A DNA stretch of 64,000 nt from Alistipes provencensis (GCF_900083545.1 NZ_LT559262.1:3646324-3710323), one strand, 5' to 3'. Counted from the first letter of the stretch, positions 8,851 to 17,670 are shown. A program made the numbers and translations. The notes: generated from the letters alone by a model not told the origin.

Positions 8851-10254
8851 TCAGTTCCGTGTTTCGGCATAGGGCCGCAGGTTGCGCACAAGCTTCGGGT
8901 CACCGATCCCGACGCCCCGGTCGTACATCGCCCGGCGCAGGCGGTTCAGCTCCCCCTCGTAGCGGCGGTCGACGGCCAGATTGACCATCTCGCCGGGGTC
9001 GGCCTGCAAATCGTACAGCGCCTCGCGGTTGCGGCCCCACTGGTAAAGGACGTATTTGTAACGCGGGCCGACGATGCACCAGCCGCGCATGCCGGGGCCC
9101 GGGAGGAGCGTCTCGACGAACACCTCGTCGTGAAGCGTCGCCTGCCGGCCTTCAGCCACGGGGCGCAGGCTCCGCCCGCGGTAACGCTCCGGATCGGGGA
9201 TGACGCCCGCATAGTCGCAGACCGTGGCATAGAGGTCCAGCCCGACGTTCGACAGCGCTTCGTCGTTGCACACGCCCTCCAAACCGGTCCCCTTGGGGGC
9301 CTTGACGATCAGCGGAACGTTGACCACCTCCTCCTGCAAATTCCATTTCTGGTTCCAGCCGTGGGCGGCCACGCCGTCGCCGTGGTCCGAAAGGAAGATG
9401 ATCGCCGAATCGTCATAGAGCCCGTGGGCCTTGAGCACCCCGACGATGCGGCCCACCTCGCGGTCGACGCGCTCCACAAGGCGGTAATAGGCATAGAGAT
9501 AGCGCCGCCAGTCGTCCTCGGTGTAGGTGTAGGTGTCGTGGTAGCGGGGCGAGGAGGCGTGTTCCAACGCCAGAGCTTCAGCGGAATAGGTCGAGGGCAT
9601 GAAGTTGGCCGGGAGGTTGGGGCACTCGTCGGTGGAGAAGGGCGCCAGCTCACCGTAATGCAGCGTCTCGTTGCGTCCGTATTCGCAGATTTCGTGGGGA
9701 TTGAGCAGCGAAGCCACCAGAAACAGGGGCTTCGTGCCGTCGTATTCCCTCAGCGCCGCGTCGCAGGCATCGGCCAGCGTCGGGTCGTCCATCTTCGAAA
9801 TGCGGCGGAATCCCGTGCCCGAATCGGGCAGGTTGACCTCCGGGACATGCCACTTCCCGGCGTAGAGGCACTCGTAACCCGCCCCGGCAAGACGGTGGCC
9901 GATGCCGGCCTGCATGTCGGCTCCGTTGGGGCGTATGGCGTTGTCGAAGGCCCCGACCTCGAAGGGCATGCGGCCCGTGACGAGCGAGGCGCGGCAGGGA
10001 CCGCTCAGCGGAAAGGGGCAGTAGGCGCGTGTGAACCGCACGCCGTCGGCGGCCAGCGCGTCCATCGCCGGGGTCTTGACCCACGGATTGCCGGCGCACG
10101 ACATAGCCCCGGCGGTCTGCTGGTCGGTCATGATGACGATGATGCCGGGACGCTTCCCGGCCGAGGGTTTGGGTTTGGGAGCGGCGGCGGCATCGGCGGT
10201 CACGGCCAGAGCGGCGAGCGATGCGGCCAGCGCAGGGTGGTTCAGGTTGGTCAT
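8851..10254 (-). CDS. Ser-type sulfatase of unassigned subfamily
   Basis: 467 residues from ATG 10254, with an Ala-rich signal peptide. The core begins PGIIVIMTDQQTAGAMSC, and the maturation motif is S-G-P-C-R at Ser84 followed by ASLVTGRM, again a Ser-type site. Later metal and sulfate ligands are visible in CLYAGKWHVPE, LNPHEICEYG and IIFLSDHGDGVAAHGWNQKW. The 511-codon extension up to 10386 runs into an intergenic repeat and lacks a signal peptide, so I reject it. This is the first gene of the sulfatase operon. It may act on a different sulfate position (2-O or N) from its neighbour, but sequence alone does not say which. Confidence 0.86.
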   Translation of the reverse strand: MTNLNHPALAASLAALAVTADAAAAPKPKPSAGKRPGIIVIMTDQQTAGAMSCAGNPWVKTPAMDALAADGVRFTRAYCPFPLSGPCRASLVTGRMPFEVGAFDNAIRPNGADMQAGIGHRLAGAGYECLYAGKWHVPEVNLPDSGTGFRRISKMDDPTLADACDAALREYDGTKPLFLVASLLNPHEICEYGRNETLHYGELAPFSTDECPNLPANFMPSTYSAEALALEHASSPRYHDTYTYTEDDWRRYLYAYYRLVERVDREVGRIVGVLKAHGLYDDSAIIFLSDHGDGVAAHGWNQKWNLQEEVVNVPLIVKAPKGTGLEGVCNDEALSNVGLDLYATVCDYAGVIPDPERYRGRSLRPVAEGRQATLHDEVFVETLLPGPGMRGWCIVGPRYKYVLYQWGRNREALYDLQADPGEMVNLAVDRRYEGELNRLRRAMYDRGVGIGDPKLVRNLRPYAETRN

Positions 10255-10271
10255 AAGTCGGTTTTTCAGGT

Positions 10272-10384
10272 ATTGCAAAGACAGTGCAAGCCGAGTGCGG
10301 AGCCGGGGTTTACCCGGACTATGCCGAGGCGCCGCCTGTCTAAGCCGAAGTTCATCTTCAGCAAAAGTAGCACAACGCTGCAAC
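10272..10384. repeat. Probable dispersed intergenic repeat of Bacteroidota type
   Basis: The segment starts with TGCAAAGACAGTGCAAGCCG, has GAGGCGCCGCCTGTCTAAGC in the middle and ends with GCAAAAGTAGCACAACGC. It strongly resembles the small intergenic repeats I remember from Bacteroides genomes (TGCAAAG...GTGCAA...GAGTGC). No second copy lies in this window, so the call rests on memory. It sits in the leader of the sulfatase operon. Confidence 0.4.
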
Positions 10385-10481
10385 AAAGGCCCCGGAGATT
10401 GTTCTCAAAAACGTAAATCGTGTGCAAAAGCCTTTCGATTTTGTAGAATCGCACCTTAAATTTGTCCTAAAACCCCGTCGC

Positions 10482-10536
10482 AAGCCCCGTCAGGGCGCGT
10501 CATTCGACAAATCCGGCATCGGACTGCACAAAACTG
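10482..10536 (-). repeat. Dispersed intergenic repeat, copy A
   Basis: Read on the minus strand, this segment (TTTTGTGCAGTCCGATGCCG, then GGATTTGTCGAATGACGCGC and CCTGACGGGGCTT) aligns over about 50 nt with plus-strand 46879-46933. Both copies lie in the upstream region of a PUL operon. The rest of the 363-nt gap (10255-10617) holds the repeat at 10272 and a -7 box; no gene is visible. Confidence 0.5.
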
Positions 10537-10602
10537 AAACCCCTTTGCTGAAATTCGGGAAAGGATTGGTCATTATTAATAAAAGGTACCCGCGCTTTAT
10601 CG

Positions 10603-10610
10603 TACCTTTG
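10603..10610 (+). promoter_or_regulatory. TACCTTTG -7 box just before the PL12 operon
   Basis: An exact TAnnTTTG match ends 7 nt before the ATG at 10618. If used, transcription would start at or next to the start codon and give an almost leaderless mRNA. No clear -33 element was found, so confidence is modest. Confidence 0.35.
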
Positions 10611-10617
10611 CCGTACC

Positions 10618-12555
10618 ATGAAACCTGTAAAACTACTTATCACGCTTCTGCTGGCCGCCCTGCCCGCCCTGCTGCGGGCGCAGGCCGACACCTCGGTTTT
10701 CGCCCTGCTGGACCTCACGCACCCCGGACTGGAACGCGTCGCCGCGCTGCACGCCGCGGGCGACGAGCGGGCCGCCGCCGAGGCCCTGCTCGACTACTAC
10801 CGCCACCGCACGGGCGTCGTCTGTCCCGACGTAGACCTCTCGGACATTACGATCTCGCCGGACGAGCGGCGCTGGGCCGACGAGGCGATGGAGCACCGTT
10901 TCTTCGTCCATCACGGCTACCAGCCCTCGTATTTCTACGGCGACGACATCGACTGGGAGTACTGGCCCGTGAAGGACAACGAACTGCGCTGGCAGCTGCA
11001 CCGCATGAAGTGGTGGGTGCCGATGGGCAAGGCCTACCGTCTCTCGGGCGACGAGCGCTACGCCGCGGAGTGGTGCGCCGAATACCTCGACTGGATGCGC
11101 AAGAACCCCCTCACGGCGTATGACGAACGCAAGGCCGGGAACTGGACCCGCGCCGAAAACGTCTATTTCGCATGGAGGCCCCTCGAAGTGAGCGACCGGC
11201 TGGAGTTCCAGATCCACCAGTTCCTCTATTTCCTGCCTGCCGAGGCGTTCAGCGGGGATTTTCTCGTGCATTTTCTCGACAACTACCACCGCCACGCGGA
11301 GCATATCACGCGCCATTTCTCGGCCAAGGGCAACCACCTGCTGTTTCAGGCCCAGCGGCTCGTCTTCGCAGGCGTATTCTTCCCCGAGTTCCGCGACGCG
11401 GCCCGCTGGCGCGCGACGGGCGTCGAGATCCTCAACCGCGAGATCGGCGAGCAGGTCTACGACGACGGCATGCAGTACGAACTCGACCTGCATTACCACC
11501 ACGAGTCGATCGGCATCTTCTTCAAGGCGCTGCAAATGATGGACGCCAACGGCTACCGCGGCGATTTTCCGGCGGAGTACCTCGCCACGGTCGAACGGAT
11601 GATCGACGCCTACATCGACTGCTCGTTCCCGGACTACTCGACACCGCTGTTCAGCGACAACCGTTTTCAGGAGAAAGCCGTGCTGCTGCCCGGCTACCGG
11701 GCGTGGGCCGAGGTCTTTCCCGACAACGCCGCCATTCGCCGGATGGCGACCGAAGGCCGCGAGGGAGCCGCCCCGGAGCATCTTTCGCGGGCGCTGCGCA
11801 CCTCGGGATTCTACGTCCTGCGCAACGGCTGGGAGAGGGACGCCACGGCGATGGTCCTCAAGGCCGGGCCGCAGGGATTCTGGCACTGCCAGCCCGACAA
11901 CGGCACGTTCGAACTCTGGCACCGGGGCCGCAACTTCTTCCCCGACTCGGGCAGCTACGTCTATGCGGGCGACAAGGAGGTGACCGACCAGCGCAACTGG
12001 TTCCGCCAGACCCGCGTGCACAACACCCTGACGCTCGGCGGCCGCAACCTCGAGCGCACCGACTCGAAATGCGTGCGCTGGGAGACGGACGGCGCAACGG
12101 ACATCCTAACGGTCGAAAATCCCTCCTACGAGGGCCTCACCCACCGCCGCACGGTGTGGTTCGTCGACCGGCGGTTCTTCGTCATCGCCGACGAAGTCTT
12201 CGGCGCGGCGCAGGGCGAAGTGGCCCTGCATTACAACCTCGTGGAGTGCGACCCGGCGGAGGATTTCGCGGCGCACTCCGCGGCGACCCGCTTCGACGAC
12301 GGCAACAACCTCCTGCTGAAAGTCTTCGGGGCGGAGCGGATGGAACGCCGCGAAGGCTGGGTGTCGCGCACCTACCGCCAGCGCACCGAGCGTCCGGCCT
12401 ATACGTTCACAGTACAAAAGCGCCCGGAAAAGCCCGTGCGGCTGGTGACGGTGCTGCTTCCGGCCGAAGACGCCGCGGTGCAGCGCGTCAAAGCCGTCTG
12501 GCACGGCGACCGGTTACAGGTCAAAATCAACCAAGAGAAATACAACCTAAAATAA
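10618..12555 (+). CDS. PL12 heparan sulfate lyase (heparinase III type)
   Basis: 645 residues with a signal peptide (MKPVKLLITLLLAALPALLRA). The N-terminal toroid (Hepar_II_III_N, about 28-285) begins FALLDLTHPGLERV and holds the catalytic Asn-His in KGNHLLFQAQ (N239/H240). DLHYHHES carries the catalytic Tyr (Y293). The C-terminal beta-sandwich holds GFWHCQPDNGTFEL (H423) and TRVHNTLTL (H468). PL12 enzymes cleave glucosamine-glucuronate bonds of heparan sulfate by beta-elimination and leave an unsaturated uronate. This is the first gene of a three-lyase operon, and the next start is 9 nt downstream. Confidence 0.93.
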   Translation: MKPVKLLITLLLAALPALLRAQADTSVFALLDLTHPGLERVAALHAAGDERAAAEALLDYYRHRTGVVCPDVDLSDITISPDERRWADEAMEHRFFVHHGYQPSYFYGDDIDWEYWPVKDNELRWQLHRMKWWVPMGKAYRLSGDERYAAEWCAEYLDWMRKNPLTAYDERKAGNWTRAENVYFAWRPLEVSDRLEFQIHQFLYFLPAEAFSGDFLVHFLDNYHRHAEHITRHFSAKGNHLLFQAQRLVFAGVFFPEFRDAARWRATGVEILNREIGEQVYDDGMQYELDLHYHHESIGIFFKALQMMDANGYRGDFPAEYLATVERMIDAYIDCSFPDYSTPLFSDNRFQEKAVLLPGYRAWAEVFPDNAAIRRMATEGREGAAPEHLSRALRTSGFYVLRNGWERDATAMVLKAGPQGFWHCQPDNGTFELWHRGRNFFPDSGSYVYAGDKEVTDQRNWFRQTRVHNTLTLGGRNLERTDSKCVRWETDGATDILTVENPSYEGLTHRRTVWFVDRRFFVIADEVFGAAQGEVALHYNLVECDPAEDFAAHSAATRFDDGNNLLLKVFGAERMERREGWVSRTYRQRTERPAYTFTVQKRPEKPVRLVTVLLPAEDAAVQRVKAVWHGDRLQVKINQEKYNLK

Positions 12556-12564
12556 CGAACTGAA

Positions 12565-14568
12565 ATGAAACGAATCCTGATGACCCTTTGCGCCGCGCTG
12601 GCGCTCGGCGCGGCATCGGCCGCCGGAACGACACCGGCCCTCGGCGACGAAAAGTCGCTCTACGACCTGCTGGACCTCGACCGTCCGGGGATGGAGGCGG
12701 TGAAGAAAGCCGTCGCCAAAGGTAACGTCGCCGCGGCGGACAAGGAGCTGCTGAGGTATTTCCGCACGCGCAAGCCCGTCGAGCTCTTCGGCCTCGACCT
12801 CGAAAACGTCAAGGTCAACAAGCTGGAGCAGAAGCAGGCCGACGAAGCGCTGGAGCACAAATTCTACGCCCACAAGGGCTACCAGCCCTCCTATTTCTAC
12901 GGCGACGACATCAACTGGCGCTACTGGCCCGTGAAAGACAACGAGCTGCGCTGGCAGTTGCACCGTCACTACTGGTTCATCCCGCTGGCCAAGTGTTACT
13001 ACACCACGGGCGATGTGAAATACATCGACGCATGGATGGAACAGTACGCCGACTGGGTGAAGAAAAACCCGCTGGACGGCGTCGAGCGGCTGACCGCCGC
13101 AGGGGCTCCTGCGGCCGAGATCACCGCCGAGAAGGAGAACATCCGCTTCGCATGGCGCGCGATGGAGGCCAGCCGCCGGCTGCAGGACCTGCTGACGGAG
13201 TTCGCGCTGACGATCCGTTCGCCGCGCTTCACGCCCCAGTTCCTCAACCTCTATCTGCGCACCTACCGCCAGCATGCCGACCACATCCTCCACAACTACT
13301 CCAAGCAGGGCAACCACCTGCTGTTCGAAGCCCAGCGGATGTTGTTCGCGGGCATCTACTTCCCGGAGTTCCGTGAAGCCGCCGAGTGGCGCCGCAGCGG
13401 CATCGAGATACTCAACCGCGAGATCGGCGTGCAGGTCTACCCCGACGGGATGCAGTTCGAGCTGGATTTCGGCTACCACATCGCCGCCATCGACATCTTC
13501 CTCAAGGCCCTCGGCATGGCCCGCGCCAACGGGTACGAAAGCGAGTTCCCCGCGAGCTACATCGAGACCGTCGGAAAGATGACCGCCGTGACGTGGAACA
13601 TGCTCTTCCCCGACTACACGAACCCGATGTTCGGCGACACGAAGAGCCACGACAAGGGGACTCTGCAACGGCAGTTCCGCAGTTGGAGCCGGGTGTTCCC
13701 CGACGACAGGCAACTGCAATGGTTCGCCACGGACGGCCGCAAGGGCGCCCTTCCGAACTACACCTCGCAGCAGTTCCCGGCCTCGGGATTCTACATCCTG
13801 CGCACGGGGTGGGACAAGGACGCCACGGTCACGGTCGTGAAGGCCGGTCCCCCGGCGTTCTGGCACAACCAGCCCGACAACGGCACGTTCGACTACTGGC
13901 GCCGGGGCCGCAACTTCTTCCCCGACTCGGGCAGCTACGTCTACGGCGGCGACAGCGCCGTGCTGGCCCAGCGCAACTGGTTCCGCCAGACCCGCGTGCA
14001 CAACACCCTGACGCTCGACAACCGCGACCTCGAAAAGACCGATTCGAAGCTCCTGCTGTGGGACGCGACGCCCGCTCTGACGACGCTGGTGACCGAGAAT
14101 CCCTCCTACGAGGGCCTCACCCACCGCCGGGCGATGTTCTTCACCGAAGAGGGCCTGCTGGTGATCGCCGATCAGGTGTCGGGCGCGGCCGAGGGGACCG
14201 CAGGGGTGCATTTCAACCTCTGCCCGGGCAAGATCGAATACGCCAAGGACGGCACCGTGCGCACGTTGTTCGCCGACGGCAACAACATCCGCATCAAGAC
14301 CTCGGCGACCGTCCCCGTGCAGATCCGCGAGGAGGAGGGATGGGTCTCGACCGCCTACCGCAAGAAGGAGGAGCGCCCGGCCTATGCCGTCGAAGCGCAG
14401 AAACCGGCCGGCGGCGAAGTGCTGTTCATCACCGTGATCGCCCCCGACGAAGCGCCGTTCCAAGGCTCGATCGCCATCGTTCCGGAAAAGGCCCCCGTGG
14501 GCGACAAACTCCGCTTCGCGGTGCGCGTGGGCGCCAAAACGTATAATTTAGGGTATGAACTCCGATAA
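12565..14568 (+). CDS. PL12 heparan sulfate lyase, second paralog
   Basis: 667 residues with a signal peptide (MKRILMTLCAALALGAASAA). It has the same architecture as the preceding gene: an N-terminal toroid starting YDLLDLDRPGMEAV, KQGNHLLFEAQ (catalytic Asn-His), QFELDFGYHIAA where the Tyr loop lies, then FWHNQPDNGTFDYW and TRVHNTLTL in the beta-sandwich. The two proteins share long identical blocks (GRNFFPDSGSYVY, QRNWFRQTRVHNTLTL, NPSYEGLTHRR), so they are tandem duplicates that have diverged. The Tyr-loop sequence differs (GYH instead of HYHH), which may reflect another sulfation preference. Its stop lies 1 nt before the preferred PL13 start. Confidence 0.92.
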   Translation: MKRILMTLCAALALGAASAAGTTPALGDEKSLYDLLDLDRPGMEAVKKAVAKGNVAAADKELLRYFRTRKPVELFGLDLENVKVNKLEQKQADEALEHKFYAHKGYQPSYFYGDDINWRYWPVKDNELRWQLHRHYWFIPLAKCYYTTGDVKYIDAWMEQYADWVKKNPLDGVERLTAAGAPAAEITAEKENIRFAWRAMEASRRLQDLLTEFALTIRSPRFTPQFLNLYLRTYRQHADHILHNYSKQGNHLLFEAQRMLFAGIYFPEFREAAEWRRSGIEILNREIGVQVYPDGMQFELDFGYHIAAIDIFLKALGMARANGYESEFPASYIETVGKMTAVTWNMLFPDYTNPMFGDTKSHDKGTLQRQFRSWSRVFPDDRQLQWFATDGRKGALPNYTSQQFPASGFYILRTGWDKDATVTVVKAGPPAFWHNQPDNGTFDYWRRGRNFFPDSGSYVYGGDSAVLAQRNWFRQTRVHNTLTLDNRDLEKTDSKLLLWDATPALTTLVTENPSYEGLTHRRAMFFTEEGLLVIADQVSGAAEGTAGVHFNLCPGKIEYAKDGTVRTLFADGNNIRIKTSATVPVQIREEEGWVSTAYRKKEERPAYAVEAQKPAGGEVLFITVIAPDEAPFQGSIAIVPEKAPVGDKLRFAVRVGAKTYNLGYELR

Positions 14569-14569
14569 G

Positions 14570-15703
14570 ATGAAACGACTCTATGCAATAGGACTGCTGC
14601 TGGCCACGATGCCGGCAGCGGGTCAGGAAAAAGGCTACGAACCGCTGCCCGAGCGGGTGAACGTGCAGGCCGACTCGGCCCGCAGGGAGCAGGTGATCGA
14701 CGGCGAGTGGGTCGCCGTGGGCATCCGCAAACCCGAGGCCCTCGGCCACGACTACTCCCGCCCCTATGCGGGCAAGCCCTCCTACCGGTTCACGCTCGGA
14801 CGCGAGGACAACACCCTTTCGGGCTATGCCCCGGGCGAAACCAAGGGACGGTCGGAACTCTCCTACTGCTACGCCACGGCGTCCGATTTCGAGGGGCTCC
14901 CCGAAAAAGCCTACACCGACGCCCGACGGATGAAGACCGTCTACCACCACGGCAAGGGCATCTGTCCGCAGGGCACATCGTGGAGCTACACGTTTTCGGT
15001 CTACATTCCCTCGGAGTTGAGCAGCGACGTATCGACCATCTTCGCCCAGTGGCACGGCATGCCCGACCGGACGCTCGTGACGGCGCCCGACGGCCGGGTG
15101 ATGAAGCTCCCCGCAGAGGAGTTCCTCGCCATGGAGGACACGGTCGTCATCAAGAAAGACACGGCCTACGAGCGCATCGCAGGGACCGACAAGAAAGGCA
15201 ACACGGTCTGGAAAGCCGGGAAACCCACGGGCTGGAAGGTCGAGCAGGGCGGCTATCCCCCGCTGGCGTTCGGGTTCTCGAACGGGTATTTCTACATCAA
15301 AGCCAACTCCGACCGCCGCTGGTTCACCGACAAGACCGACCGCTGCAACGCCAATCCGGCCAAGGCCGAGGTGATGGTGCCCGTCACCTCGGAATTCAAG
15401 GCTTCGACGATCGCCGCGCGGATGCCGTTCGGGGAGTTTCCGAAAGATCGCTGGGTGACCTTCACCGTGGAGATCGACTGGACGCAGTACGGCGGCGCGG
15501 AGGAAACAATCGTGCGTCCGGGACGCCTTGACGTCGTGATGGCCTGCGACGGACAGACGCGCCGTCTGGTCGACAACGAACAGATCCTGATCGGCCGCAA
15601 CGACGAGGACGGCTACTACTTCAAGTTCGGCATCTACCGTGTGGGCGACAGCACGGAGCCCGTGAGCTACAACCTCGCGGGATACGCCCAGCGGCAGCGC
15701 TGA
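14570..15703 (+). CDS. PL13 heparin lyase I
   Basis: About 377 residues, the size of known PL13 enzymes, with a signal peptide (MKRLYAIGLLLATMPAAG). The beta-jelly-roll signature includes SWSYTFSVYIPSE, the catalytic His in IFAQWHGMPDRTL (about residue 162) and the C-terminal EDGYYFKFGIYR with the partner Tyr. Heparinase I cleaves highly sulfated heparin next to 2-O-sulfated iduronate. ATG 14570 is preferred because the signal peptide begins there; ATG 14555 would overlap the upstream gene by 14 nt. The enzyme complements the PL12 enzymes, which prefer low-sulfate regions. A strong hairpin follows the gene. Confidence 0.92.
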   Translation: MKRLYAIGLLLATMPAAGQEKGYEPLPERVNVQADSARREQVIDGEWVAVGIRKPEALGHDYSRPYAGKPSYRFTLGREDNTLSGYAPGETKGRSELSYCYATASDFEGLPEKAYTDARRMKTVYHHGKGICPQGTSWSYTFSVYIPSELSSDVSTIFAQWHGMPDRTLVTAPDGRVMKLPAEEFLAMEDTVVIKKDTAYERIAGTDKKGNTVWKAGKPTGWKVEQGGYPPLAFGFSNGYFYIKANSDRRWFTDKTDRCNANPAKAEVMVPVTSEFKASTIAARMPFGEFPKDRWVTFTVEIDWTQYGGAEETIVRPGRLDVVMACDGQTRRLVDNEQILIGRNDEDGYYFKFGIYRVGDSTEPVSYNLAGYAQRQR

Positions 15704-15726
15704 TCCCCGGAAAGGGAGATAAGAGA

Positions 15727-15754
15727 AGAGGCGGGATTTCGGTCCCGCCTCTTG
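15727..15754. terminator. Shared terminator hairpin between convergent genes
   Basis: AAGAGGCGGGA and TCCCGCCTCTT form a perfect 11-bp stem around a TTTCGG loop. It lies between the PL13 stop and the convergent regulator stop and probably works in both directions. Confidence 0.7.
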
Positions 15755-15788
15755 TCATTCAGGTCCGGCGACACGCCGGAAACCCGCC

Positions 15789-17459
15789 CTATGAAATGCA
15801 GATACGCTGGATCTGCTCCTCGATGTCCGATGTCTTGTCGATCCGGGCGTTGCGCAGCCGCGCCCGGTAGGTGTAGATGGTCGAGAGGGTGCTGTTGAGG
15901 AACATGGCGATCTGCGCCGAGTCCGAAACGCCCAGCCGGATCAACGCCAGATAACGCAGTTCGGTCGAGAGCTGACGGCTCCGCTTGGGCATGAAACGCT
16001 CCGGTTCGAGGAGCAGCCCGCTCACCTGTTCGATGAAATCGGGGAACAGCCCGAGGAAAGTCTCGTCGAAAAGCCGCAGGAAATTGCGGTGTTCGGTCTG
16101 GATCAGCTCCTGCGAACGCAGCGTGATGAGCGTCTGCTCGGCATTCTCGGTTTTGAGCAGTTTGATGATCCCCATGCGGTAGGTGTCGAGACGCTGGATG
16201 TAGGAGCTGCAAAGCTGCATATATTGGCTCACATACTCCGATTTGATCTTGTTGGCGTCGTTGAGCTGGTCGTTGGTCCTCACCAGCGCGCTGTTGGTGG
16301 CGTTGAGCCGATGGTTGATGTCGGTCAGTTGGCGATTGATCTCGAGGTAGCTGTCCTTGAGGCGTTCGATCTCGCGCTTGCGCCGCAGGGTATAGATCGC
16401 CTGCCAGAGAATGACGACCAGCAGCACCGAAAGCGACAGGGCCGTGAAGAGCGTCAGCAGCAGTTTGCTGCGCATCGACTTGTCGAACGAGCGGGTGATC
16501 ATGTCCAGCGATTCGGCATACTGGCCCATACGCAAACGATAATTACTGAGCGTCAAATCATTCAGCGTGCGTTTGATATAAGCGTTTGCCAACCGTATCT
16601 CCCCGGTTTCATAGAGTATCTGCGCCAGCCGGTAGAGCGACATGTGGGCGCGCGTCGAGGCCGAGAGTTCGTAGATCGAAGCCCGGGCCGCCCACAGCAT
16701 CCCCCGCCGGTCGTCGCCCATATCGGTATAGTTGCGTGCGATCTGATAGGTGATATTGGCTTTCTGGAAGATATCGAGGCTGTCGATGTCGTCGTAAATA
16801 AGCCGTTCCAGCATCTCCAGCGCTTCCCGATTGCGTCCTTCAAGACGCAGCAGCTCGGCCTCGAAGTTCCGCTTCTGATAGGCGATGCGCGGCCCCGAGG
16901 CCCGGTTGATATAGGCCCTGAGGTAGTATTTGAGCGAATCGTCGTAGCGGCTCTGCACCTCGGGGAAAACGCTGAAGCGTTTCGACTCGCGGAATACCGT
17001 AGCCCGCGTGCGGTAGTAGAGCGTCAAGTCCACCTGCCGGCTGTCCGTCGTGTCGACGCTCCGCAGGATGCGGTTGGCCTCCGCCAGTTCGACGTTCCCG
17101 ATCAGGACGATAGCCGTGCGCACCTTGGCGTTGTTTATCAACAGTTTGTCCCCCAGCTCCTCGGCCAGCGCACGGGCCTGCATGCAGTAGTAGGCCGACG
17201 AGTCGAGTTGGAAATGGCTGTAATGCCCCGCCAAGGTAGTATAAGCCCATGTCCGGGTCCGCATACTGCGGGTGGTGTCCGCAATGTTGCGGTATTTCCG
17301 GATCATACGGTGGCGGCGTTCCACATAGACCGCTTCGTTGTGTATGACATCGTTCAGTTCGCGGATCGTCGCGTCGATCTCGCGGTCGAGATCGTCCCGG
17401 CAGCCGGTCGCAAGGAATGCGGCAGCGGTAAGCAACAGGCAGCAGAGGCTTCGGTTCAT
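15789..17459 (-). CDS. DUF6377-type membrane-anchored regulator (TPR, TM, HTH)
   Basis: About 556 residues from ATG 17459. The N-terminus is a lipoprotein-like signal (FLATGC). A helical TPR-like domain (about 40-300) follows, with HYSHFQLDSSAYYCMQARAL and repeated helical pairs. One transmembrane helix (LLLTLFTALSLSVLLVVILW) is followed by a coiled coil (REIERLKDSYLEINRQL). The C-terminal domain (LRYLALIRLGVSDSAQIAMF, then STIYTYRARLRNAR) looks like a helix-turn-helix. This matches DUF6377 proteins, which I know as putative one-component regulators. It has an exported sensor and a cytoplasmic DNA-binding end, and it sits between two PUL operons. Control of the divergent phosphoesterase/SusCD operon or the lyase operon is inference. 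Confidence 0.78.
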   Translation of the reverse strand: MNRSLCCLLLTAAAFLATGCRDDLDREIDATIRELNDVIHNEAVYVERRHRMIRKYRNIADTTRSMRTRTWAYTTLAGHYSHFQLDSSAYYCMQARALAEELGDKLLINNAKVRTAIVLIGNVELAEANRILRSVDTTDSRQVDLTLYYRTRATVFRESKRFSVFPEVQSRYDDSLKYYLRAYINRASGPRIAYQKRNFEAELLRLEGRNREALEMLERLIYDDIDSLDIFQKANITYQIARNYTDMGDDRRGMLWAARASIYELSASTRAHMSLYRLAQILYETGEIRLANAYIKRTLNDLTLSNYRLRMGQYAESLDMITRSFDKSMRSKLLLTLFTALSLSVLLVVILWQAIYTLRRKREIERLKDSYLEINRQLTDINHRLNATNSALVRTNDQLNDANKIKSEYVSQYMQLCSSYIQRLDTYRMGIIKLLKTENAEQTLITLRSQELIQTEHRNFLRLFDETFLGLFPDFIEQVSGLLLEPERFMPKRSRQLSTELRYLALIRLGVSDSAQIAMFLNSTLSTIYTYRARLRNARIDKTSDIEEQIQRICIS

Positions 17460-17662
17460 GGCAAATGGCGTGTTTCGATGAGGCAAGATAATAAAATTCG
17501 GCATCAAAATCACGCCCCGGAGGACTTTTCGGGCGTTACAACCCGGTTACACAGTTTGATAAAACAAACCCGATTTACGCACAATCCACTGACAATTAAC
17601 AGCCTGCATTTTCGACGAGTTTGATTTTCCCCACCCGCCTGCGGGAGTATTCATTTAGTAGG

Positions 17663-17670
17663 TACATTTG
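17663..17670 (+). promoter_or_regulatory. TACATTTG -7 box of the phosphoesterase/SusCD operon
   Basis: An exact TAnnTTTG match lies 51 nt upstream of the ATG at 17722, in the divergent gap after the regulator gene. The -33 region is not clear. Confidence 0.45.

Noticed and set aside
10255..10386. N-terminal extension of the second sulfatase to 10386
   Set aside because: The extension lies in a repeat-like intergenic segment and hides the signal peptide that starts at 10254.
12547..14463. A 638-codon antisense frame over the second PL12 gene
   Set aside because: It mirrors the PL12 codon pattern and has no motif; a similar shadow covers the first PL12 gene.
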